Assembly (NCBI GenBank): GCA_003552565.1
Contig: PUNB01000038.1
Coordinates: forward strand, 1 to 11,801
DNA length: 11,801 nt
Reading direction: 5' to 3'
From: Lentisphaerota bacterium
Lineage (GTDB): Bacteria > Verrucomicrobiota > Lentisphaeria > Oligosphaerales > PUNB01
Part shown: positions 6,780 through 11,801 of the stretch, piece by piece
Numbering within the stretch: position 1 is the first letter of the stretch
Layout: every line of letters begins with the position of its first letter
Notes under the pieces: model-generated
Databases searched by the model: none
What the model saw: the letters and a program-made list of their open reading frames with translations, nothing else
Told to the model about the DNA's origin: nothing
Position numbers and translations under genes: made by a program

Positions 6780-8588
6780 ATGATTGAAAAAATGAATCAC
6801 ATCTATCTCGTCTGCCGGCATTCAGACCGCGAGTCGGCGATTGACCGGCTGGGGGAGCTGGGCATTGTGCATGTGGTTGATGTCAAACCGCCGCAGTCAG
6901 AAGAGCTTAATCAGCTGCAGGCCGAAAAAACCAAAGTAGTCGACGCGCTCAATTCCATAAGAGAATTCAATAATGACAACAGCCTCGACGAAAATTCAGC
7001 GCCGCCCTGTGAAGCCGCCAATGGTGATCCTCACGAAACCGCATCTGAAATCCTGAAGCTGCTGGATGAGATTGAGAATGCTGAAGAAAAAGAAGCCCAC
7101 TGGCTGGCAATCAAAGAAAAAGTTGAACCTTGGGGCGGATTCAGCCGGCAAACATTCAACACCATCATAGAAAACAACATTAACCTGCGTCTCTGTCAAC
7201 TGCCAATCAAAAGTTCCGTGCCGGAACTGCCGGAAGCGGTCATGCTCAGAGAAATCAATCGTGACAAACGCTTTCGCTACCTCCTGCTGGCAGCGCCGCC
7301 GGGAATCGAATTGCCGGAAGATTTGCCGTTCTTTGAACCGCCGGAAGAAACCGAACTGGAAACAATTGAAAACCGCATTCAGAAAGCGGGCCAGGAGCAG
7401 CGGGAGCTGACCGAGCGCTTAACCAAATACGCCGGCTGCCGTCCGCTCCTCTCAGATTACGCGGTCGAACTGGATCAACGTATCGAGTTCGCCCAGGCCC
7501 GTTCCGGCATGGGAGAAAATGAAGACGTATGTTATCTGCAAGGTTATGTCCCGGCCGCACAAGCGGAAACTCTGCACCGGGAGGCGCGTCGGCAGGGATG
7601 GGGACTGTTGATTCAGGAGGCCAGCGAAGACGACACTCAGGTGCCGACCAAGATCAAACTGGCCCGCTGGGCCGAGCCGATAAGACTTGTTTTTCAGGCT
7701 ATGGGTATCATGCCGGGTTACTGGGAAATCGATATCAGCGCCTGGTTCATGCTTTTTCTCTCCATCTTCTTCGCCCTTCTTTTCGGCGATGCCGGGTACG
7801 GCGGATTGTTTTTAGCCACGACTTTAATTTTACGAAAGGCCAAGCCCCAATGGCCCGCTAAACCCTTCTGGCTGATGGGGGCATTTTCAGTCACCACAAT
7901 AATCTGGGGAGTCCTCAGCGGCACCTATTTCGGCCTCCAGGACAATCTCTGGTCACCTCTGGCGACGGCCAGAGTGGAAGCTTTGACGCAAGAAGACAAT
8001 GTTCAGAAATTATGCTTTTTTCTCGGCGCCATACACCTGACAATCGCTCACGCCTGGAACGCCGTCATTTACGGACGCTCCCTGAAAAGCTTGTCCGAAC
8101 TGGCCTGGATTTCGGTACTTTGGGGAAATTTCATGCTGGCGCAAATACTGGTTCTGGGAACGGAGCAATCCAACCTGATGATTCCTCTTTACGCCGTCGG
8201 CTTGATCGGCATTATACTTTTCACCAAACCCGCGCGCAACCCGCTGAAAGTCATCGGCGGCGGTATCGCCGCCCTGCTGCTCGGGCTGATCAACAGTTTT
8301 GTTGATGTTGTTTCCTATATCCGTCTTTTCGCCGTCGGAGCGGCCACCGTGGCCGTGGCCCAAAGTTTCAATGAGATGGCCCAGGGTTTTCTCCCCAGCT
8401 GGACCACCTTCCTGGTCGGAGCGCTGATTCTGCTGCTTGGGCACGGTCTTAATATCATCCTCGGATTCATGAGCGTTCTGGTCCATGGAGTCCGGCTTAA
8501 CGTGCTGGAATTTTCCCAACACCTCGGATTGCAGTGGAAAGGCGTCCCCTATCATCCATTAAGCAAGAATAGAGAAACGGAAATCTAA
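6780..8588 (+). CDS. atpI: V/A-type ATPase subunit I (membrane stator, a-subunit homologue)
   Basis: The 602-residue stator that carries the two ion half-channels against the K ring. Residues 1-300 form the cytoplasmic domain with a helical hairpin; 62-90 are a polar, probably flexible insert. The membrane half starts near 318 and has about seven or eight hydrophobic segments, near 318-350, 363-385, 410-430, 440-482, 493-530 and 540-570. Arg515 in SYIRLFAVG (512-520) matches the essential arginine of the a-subunit family. A second conserved site is Arg572 in HGVRLNVLEF. GDAGYGG (336-342) is also characteristic. It starts 24 bases after atpD with no good Shine-Dalgarno; an ATG at residue 5 (6792) is an alternative start. 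Length is normal. Confidence 0.95.
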   Translation: MIEKMNHIYLVCRHSDRESAIDRLGELGIVHVVDVKPPQSEELNQLQAEKTKVVDALNSIREFNNDNSLDENSAPPCEAANGDPHETASEILKLLDEIENAEEKEAHWLAIKEKVEPWGGFSRQTFNTIIENNINLRLCQLPIKSSVPELPEAVMLREINRDKRFRYLLLAAPPGIELPEDLPFFEPPEETELETIENRIQKAGQEQRELTERLTKYAGCRPLLSDYAVELDQRIEFAQARSGMGENEDVCYLQGYVPAAQAETLHREARRQGWGLLIQEASEDDTQVPTKIKLARWAEPIRLVFQAMGIMPGYWEIDISAWFMLFLSIFFALLFGDAGYGGLFLATTLILRKAKPQWPAKPFWLMGAFSVTTIIWGVLSGTYFGLQDNLWSPLATARVEALTQEDNVQKLCFFLGAIHLTIAHAWNAVIYGRSLKSLSELAWISVLWGNFMLAQILVLGTEQSNLMIPLYAVGLIGIILFTKPARNPLKVIGGGIAALLLGLINSFVDVVSYIRLFAVGAATVAVAQSFNEMAQGFLPSWTTFLVGALILLLGHGLNIILGFMSVLVHGVRLNVLEFSQHLGLQWKGVPYHPLSKNRETEI

Positions 8589-8618
8589 AACATAAAAATA
8601 AGTTAAGGAGAAAAGAAC

Positions 8619-9104
8619 ATGGAAGAATTGATTATCTCTCTCGGCAATTTTGGAGCCGCCTGCGCTTTGGCTTTCGCGGCCATGGGATCCGCCCTAGGCA
8701 CGGGTGCCGGCGGCATGGCAGCGGTCGGAGCCTGGAAAAAATGTTACGCCCAGAATCGCGCCGCGCCGTTTATGGTTATCGCTTTTGTCGGTGCTCCCCT
8801 GACTCAGACAATTTACGGCATGATCCTGATGAACGGTATTGCCACCGCCGCCGCGGACTCCGTCGCTGAACTCTCTGCCGAAGCCATGGAGTTCCCCGTC
8901 ATTGCCGGGCTGGCCATGATCGGCGCCGGTTTGTTCGGCGGCATCGCCATGGGAATGTCATCATGGATGCAGGGGCGCGCCGCTGCCGGCGCCGCCGACG
9001 CTCTGGCGGAAACCGGCAAGGGATTCGGGAATTATCTGATCGTTCTCGGCATCGTGGAAACCGTCGCTCTGTTTGTTATGATCTTTATTCAGGCGACATT
9101 GTGA
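8619..9104 (+). CDS. atpK: V/A-type ATPase subunit K (membrane rotor ring, duplicated c-subunit)
   Basis: A 161-residue proteolipid with four membrane helices made of two fused c-type hairpins (about 5-75 and 90-160). It forms the rotor ring. The second hairpin has the ion-binding Glu147 in GIVETVALF; the first has Gln63 in PLTQ, so there is one carboxylate per double hairpin, as in V-type rings. Leu61, Thr62, Gln63, Gln118 and Glu147 line up by eye with the Na+ ligands of Enterococcus hirae NtpK (L61, T64, Q65, Q110, E139), which suggests Na+ coupling. It has the clearest Shine-Dalgarno of the operon, AAGGAG (8605-8610) at 8-base spacing, which suits a subunit needed in many copies. Last gene of the operon. 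Confidence 0.95.
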   Translation: MEELIISLGNFGAACALAFAAMGSALGTGAGGMAAVGAWKKCYAQNRAAPFMVIAFVGAPLTQTIYGMILMNGIATAAADSVAELSAEAMEFPVIAGLAMIGAGLFGGIAMGMSSWMQGRAAAGAADALAETGKGFGNYLIVLGIVETVALFVMIFIQATL

Positions 9105-9161
9105 CCATCGCCGGCGAGTGCAGCAGCAAGCGTGGCGACGAAGGATGAGAAAGTATATGTA

Positions 9162-9233
9162 CTTATGTGAGACTTCGTCTTTTTATAGCCACAAAAATTC
9201 ACAAAAAATGGAGCGGCCGCAGCCTGCCTGACC
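9162..9233 (+). repeat. 72-bp gene-end repeat after atpK
   Basis: Starts 58 bases after the atpK stop. It begins CTTATGTGAGACTTCG, continues with a T-run, TATAGCC and two CACAAAAA phrases, then TGGAGCGGCCGCAGCC and CTGCCTGACC. The same order of blocks returns at 11651-11801 after hisS, where a 69-base segment and an extra CACAAAAA have been added. It overlaps the left part of the structured block at 9209-9427. Confidence 0.85.
9169..9184 (+). terminator. Possible weak intrinsic terminator of the ATPase operon
   Basis: GAGAC (9169-9173), loop TTC, GTCTT (9177-9181), then more T. The stem is only four Watson-Crick pairs plus one G-U, so it is weak. The hisS copy keeps the stem and T-run with one loop change (TTC to TTA). 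No better terminator is visible between 9105 and 9170; the palindrome TCGCCGGCGA at 9108-9117 has no T-run. Confidence 0.3.
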
Positions 9234-9427
9234 ACTTGGTGGTAGATCTAATCTCACATCACTGCCGTTATGGAATTTTTGAAAGTGTGTCAGGTCCTCG
9301 CGGCCATATAATGGAGGGCGAGCAGCCAGCCTGAGCCACACGAAGAGTGGTCAGGCCCCCGCGAGCCATAAAAGAGCCCGTTCCCTTGCGAGCACACCTT
9401 AATGCCCGCGAGGACGCAGGCGCTCCA
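9209..9427. repeat. Structured repeat block with interrupted terminal inverted repeats
   Basis: TGGAGCG (9209-9215) and CCTGC (9223-9227) pair with GCAGGCGCTCCA (9416-9427), leaving a 7-base bulge. GTCCTCGCGG (9294-9303) pairs perfectly with CCGCGAGGAC (9406-9415), stacking next to the outer stem. CCTGACCACT (9227-9236) pairs perfectly with AGTGGTCAGG (9346-9355), which crosses the previous stem. ACCAC-TTG-GTGGT (9231-9243) is a rival local hairpin. The left end recurs at 11777-11801, so another copy may start there. No coding sequence is credible inside it. Confidence 0.6.
9229..9353. mobile_element. Possible miniature element with TGACCACT inverted ends
   Basis: TGACCACT (9229-9236) and AGTGGTCA (9346-9353) are perfect inverted ends 125 bases apart. 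The same ends, one base longer, bound the 59-base unit at 11694-11752. No target duplication is clear here and no transposase is present. The pairing may instead be RNA structure. Confidence 0.3.
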
Positions 9428-9437
9428 GATGTATTGC

Positions 9438-9490
9438 CCGTAACCAAGTCTCTCCTTCGGGGTATCAGGCGCATCGCGCCGGCGGTCGGG
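9438..9490 (+). repeat. GC-rich hairpin repeat, copy 2
   Basis: Diverged copy of the sequence at 1-52 in opposite orientation. Hairpin: GGCGC (9468-9472), loop ATC, GCGCC (9476-9480). Confidence 0.7.
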
Positions 9491-9954
9491 CTTGTATGAA
9501 ACTTAATTTTTACAGAAGGTCGCAAGGAAAAGCCGGGGGACCGGCTTCCTCCAGGGCGGCTCTGCGAGCCGGAAAATTTCCGCGCGAAGCGCGCTGGCAT
9601 GTCACGCCGTAACGCTCGAAAGCGGAAGGCCGGCGGTCTCCGCCGGATGAGATTGTATTTTTTAACAGAAGACCGCAAAGAAATATATTATTTATCACAA
9701 ACCATTAGCTATCTTCTGTTCAAAATGTGTTTCCGCCTCAGCTCATCCGGGGCGGCCCGCAGTGTTTTGTAAACAACAAAGGTTTTCGCTTGTTAAATCA
9801 CTTAATCCCGGTATGTTAATTTTTTATCAAGATTGCTTTTTGTTTTCCTGCCAGTCGGATTGTCGGCTGAAGCATTAACCTTAACAGACTGAAACAGATT
9901 TAAGATTGATTCAGTTGTTTTTCTAACCCCTGAGACTATAGGAGTGAAATCATC
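9491..9954. other. Gene-free stretch with hairpins and a tandem-like repeat, upstream of the HU gene
   Basis: No supported gene. It holds several perfect hairpins: CGGCTC-TGC-GAGCCG (9557-9571), CGCGC-GAA-GCGCG (9581-9593) and CCGGCGG-TCT-CCGCCGG (9630-9646). Two 19-base units at 9512-9530 and 9665-9683 match at 16 positions (ACAGAAG..CGCAA.GAAA). AACAGAAGA (9664-9672) is inverted at 9712-9720, and CCGGATGAG (9643-9651) is inverted at 9742-9750. From about 9780 the sequence turns AT-rich, as expected before a promoter. TTCAGT (9910-9915) inverts ACTGAA (9888-9893) close to the HU start. I could not fix a -35/-10 pair. Confidence 0.6.
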
Positions 9955-10260
9955 ATGACTAAAAGAGACCTTGTCGTACGTATTGCCCATCAGACTGACT
10001 TGCATCAGCAGGATGTAATGGAAGTTGTGCAGCGCACTCTTGATATCATCACCAACGAGGTGGGAGCTGGCAGGAACGTGGAATTTCGCAATTTCGGTGT
10101 GTTCCAGTTAACCAAGCGCCGTCCCCGTACCGGCCGCAACCCAAAGAAGCCTGACGATACGGTGCGAATCCCAGAAAGAGTGGCGGTGAAATTCAAGCCT
10201 GGCCGGATCATGAAACAAAAAGTCGATAAATTAAAACCTGAAGATATTGAAAAAGATTAA
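9955..10260 (+). CDS. HU/IHF family DNA-binding protein
   Basis: A 101-residue small basic nucleoid protein that binds and bends DNA as a dimer. Residues 1-40 are the helical dimerisation part (MTKRDLVVRIA, then QDVMEVVQRTLDIIT). RNFGVFQLTKRRPRTGRNP (45-63) and VRIPERVAVKFKPG (70-83) form the beta arms; Pro63 in GRNP is the usual intercalating residue at the arm tip. About ten residues after the KPG core form a charged tail, making it longer than the usual 90. AGGAG (9940-9944) lies 10 bases before the ATG. Whether it acts as HU or as an IHF-like protein cannot be told from sequence. A weak hairpin ATTAA-AGC-TTAAT overlaps the stop codon, followed by a pyrimidine-rich tract. Confidence 0.93.
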   Translation: MTKRDLVVRIAHQTDLHQQDVMEVVQRTLDIITNEVGAGRNVEFRNFGVFQLTKRRPRTGRNPKKPDDTVRIPERVAVKFKPGRIMKQKVDKLKPEDIEKD

Positions 10261-10340
10261 AGCTTAATTTATTCAATTTCTTTTTTCTCTTTTCTCAATA
10301 AGTTCCGCCGTAACTCAATTTGAACCGACTTGGTTAATCA

Positions 10341-10354
10341 CCTGATAAATCAGG
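10341..10354. promoter_or_regulatory. Short palindrome CCTGA-TAAA-TCAGG upstream of hisS
   Basis: Five-base arms around TAAA in the 130-base gap between the HU gene and hisS, 36 bases before the hisS start. It has no T-run and could be an operator-like site or chance. No T-box-like leader is visible; the gap is too short for one. Confidence 0.2.
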
Positions 10355-10390
10355 CTGATTTTCCGCCATGCGCTGACAAGGGATTTATTC

Positions 10391-11659
10391 ATGGCCGCCA
10401 TCGAACCTATTCCCGGCACCTCCGACATCTGGGAACCGGAAGCGACCCGATGGGTGTTCCTGGAGGACACCGCTCGAAAAACCTTCCCTCTTTATGGATA
10501 TTCCGAACTGCGAACCCCGATAATTGAACGCACCGATGTCTTTGTCCGCGGTATCGGCGGCGATACAGAAGTGGTGCAGAAAGAAATGTACTCCTTCCAG
10601 GACCGCGGCGGCCGCAGCCTGACTTTGCGGCCCGAAGGAACCGCCGGGGTGATGCGGGCCATCGCCTCCTTGGGGATCGGCCCAGGCGATGATAAAAGAG
10701 TGTTTTACATGGGGCCCATGTTTCGCGGCGAAAGACCCGCGGCCGGGCGAAAACGCCAGTTCCATCAGGCGGGTGTCGAAGCGGTCGGAAAAATTTCCCC
10801 AGTGCTGGATGCCGAATGCATCGCCATGCTGTGCCATTACCTGAACGAGATCGGGCTGTCCAGCCATCGTTTGCTGGTCAACAGCCGCGGCACCCGGGAA
10901 GACCGCCAGGAAGCAACTCAGACCTTGCGTGACTGGTTCAAGACGCGGATTGATCAAATGTGCGAAGATTGCCGCAGGCGTCTTGACACAAATATCTGGC
11001 GCCTGCTGGATTGCAAGGTTGAAGAATGCCGCGAAATTATCGACCAGGCACCGCCAGTTATGGACTTGCTCAGCGGAGAAAGCCGCAATTTCTTTCAACA
11101 GACACTTGAATGCTTACAGGCTTCCGGAGTCAACCCTGAAATCGCCCCTCACCTGGTGCGCGGCCTGGATTACTACCAGCACACAGTTTTTGAAGTTGTA
11201 ATCGACAGCGATAACCTTGGTGCCCAGAACGCAGTCGCCGGCGGCGGCCGCTATGAGATCGAACTGCCCGGCAGCCGTAAACCGATCCCCGGAGTCGGCT
11301 TTGCACTGGGGCTGGAAAGGCTGCTTATGGCCCTGGGCCAGGACCAGCCGACATCTCCCTCGGACTCAATCAAGGCGGATATTTTTGTCGCAATTCTCAG
11401 TAAAGCATGCATCAGTTCGGCACTGGAACTTTGCGCTCAATTGCGTCAGCGGAATTTGCGGGTGTTATGCGAAAACGAAGTCCGCAGCATGAAGGCGCAA
11501 ATGCGCACCGCCAACAAATGCGAGGCGAAGCTGGCCATTATTATCGGCGAGGATGAAATGAACGAGAACCGGGTGACAGTAAAACACATGCGCGAATCAC
11601 GGCAGGAAACCATACCCCGCCGGGAAATTGTCGACACAGCAGTCGAAGCGCTTATGTGA
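10391..11659 (+). CDS. hisS: Histidyl-tRNA synthetase (class II)
   Basis: A 422-residue class II synthetase that charges tRNA-His in the cytoplasm. In order: motif 1 region LYGYSELRTPIIERTDVF (34-51); TLRPEGTAGVMRA (78-90); motif 2 FRGERPAAGRKRQFHQ (111-126); insertion domain with the usual CxxC and LDCK patterns (C191, C194, LDCK 206-209); histidine-specific RGLDYY (257-262); motif 3 GVGFALGLERLL (301-312); and a C-terminal anticodon-binding domain from about 328. Length is normal. AAGGGA (10378-10383) lies 7 bases before the ATG. The last two codons (Leu421, Met422) and the TGA stop lie inside the CTTATGTGAG repeat that starts at 11651, so the repeat sets the C-terminus. Confidence 0.97.
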   Translation: MAAIEPIPGTSDIWEPEATRWVFLEDTARKTFPLYGYSELRTPIIERTDVFVRGIGGDTEVVQKEMYSFQDRGGRSLTLRPEGTAGVMRAIASLGIGPGDDKRVFYMGPMFRGERPAAGRKRQFHQAGVEAVGKISPVLDAECIAMLCHYLNEIGLSSHRLLVNSRGTREDRQEATQTLRDWFKTRIDQMCEDCRRRLDTNIWRLLDCKVEECREIIDQAPPVMDLLSGESRNFFQQTLECLQASGVNPEIAPHLVRGLDYYQHTVFEVVIDSDNLGAQNAVAGGGRYEIELPGSRKPIPGVGFALGLERLLMALGQDQPTSPSDSIKADIFVAILSKACISSALELCAQLRQRNLRVLCENEVRSMKAQMRTANKCEAKLAIIIGEDEMNENRVTVKHMRESRQETIPRREIVDTAVEALM

Positions 11660-11801
11660 GACTTAGTCTTTTTATAGCCACAAAAAATTTATCTGACCAC
11701 TTGTCCTATGTAGTTATGAATACGTGCTCGGGAATAAATCCGAAAGTGGTCATGACACAAAAATCCACAAAAACAATGGAGCGGCCGCAGCCTGCCTGAC
11801 C
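11651..11801 (+). repeat. Gene-end repeat after hisS, expanded copy cut by the window end
   Basis: Same block order as 9162-9233: CTTATGTGAGACTT (then A for C), GTCTTTTTATAGCC, CACAAAAA, and finally TGGAGCGGCCGCAGCC and CTGCCTGACC. It is 151 bases against 72. The extra length is one 69-base segment, one duplicated CACAAAAA and two bases elsewhere. It overlaps the hisS stop codon and carries the same weak GAGAC/GTCTT stem with a T-run (11658-11673). Confidence 0.85.
11687..11755. mobile_element. Possible 69-bp miniature insertion with inverted ends and CACAAAAA duplication
   Basis: Extra relative to the copy at 9162-9233. It is flanked by CACAAAAA at 11679-11686 and 11756-11763, which would fit an 8-base target duplication. 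Inside, TGACCACTT (11694-11702) faces AAGTGGTCA (11744-11752), a perfect 9-base inverted pair. It encodes nothing. A caution is that CACAAAAA is already repeated in the uninserted copy (9190-9197 and 9200-9207), so the duplication could predate the insertion. Confidence 0.45.

Noticed and set aside
9108..9117. Palindrome TCGCCGGCGA right after atpK as operon terminator
   Set aside because: There is no T-run after it and no loop long enough for a stable hairpin.
9268..9678. Minus-strand open frame of 136 codons in the gap after atpK
   Set aside because: It is low-complexity Arg/Ser/Pro-rich sequence read through GC-rich hairpins and repeats, with no recognisable domain.
9105..9954. CRISPR array, attachment site or tRNA in the repeat-rich gap
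   Set aside because: The repeats are not evenly spaced with unique spacers, no cas gene or integrase is present, and no cloverleaf could be drawn.
10608..10622. GCGGCCGCAGCCTGA inside hisS resembles the gene-end repeat block
   Set aside because: It encodes an ordinary Gly-Arg-Ser-Leu stretch next to the conserved RPEGT motif. A similar phrase occurs in atpA near 3968, so codon choice explains it.

Overview
The window reads as chromosomal DNA from a bacterium of the PVC or a nearby group; Lentisphaerota or Kiritimatiellota is my best guess. Three things point there. One is a V/A-type ATPase operon in the compact bacterial order E, DUF2764, A, B, D, I, K, known from Chlamydiae, Bacteroidetes and spirochaetes. 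The second is the sequence style of the HU/IHF-like protein. The third is the many short non-coding repeats in the gaps. The taxonomic call is inference from memory of these families, not a search result.

Layout. Positions 1-173 hold repeats at the 3' end of a minus-strand D-alanyl-D-alanine carboxypeptidase gene (174-1166). A 715-bp gene-free gap (1167-1881) holds two GGTTAA-type palindromes, an inverted partner of the repeat found beyond the carboxypeptidase 3' end, and a nested inverted-repeat block bounded by 22-bp direct repeats. That block ends 17 bp before the first ATPase gene. The plus-strand operon at 1882-9104 encodes AtpE, a DUF2764 protein, AtpA, AtpB, AtpD, AtpI and AtpK, with overlaps or gaps of at most 31 bp. 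A second gene-free stretch (9105-9954, 850 bp) is almost wholly repeats and GC-rich hairpins. A short HU/IHF-like gene (9955-10260), a 130-bp gap and hisS (10391-11659) follow. The window ends inside another copy of the repeat found after the ATPase operon.

How the genes work together. The ATPase genes encode a membrane rotary machine: the A/B catalytic head, the D rotor axle, the E peripheral stalk, DUF2764 in the slot where archaea carry subunit C, the I stator that carries the ion half-channels, and the K rotor ring. No F or G gene is present. K keeps residues that match the Na+ ligands of Enterococcus hirae NtpK, so Na+ coupling is possible. The carboxypeptidase (cell wall), HU-like protein (DNA architecture) and hisS (translation) are housekeeping genes with no evident functional link to the ATPase.

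The coding part is ordinary and intact. The unusual content is between the genes: at least five repeat families, several found in both gaps, some sitting directly at gene 3' ends, one supplying the hisS stop codon, and two possible miniature elements sharing TGACCACT inverted ends. No CRISPR array, tRNA, rRNA, transposase gene or defence system was seen.
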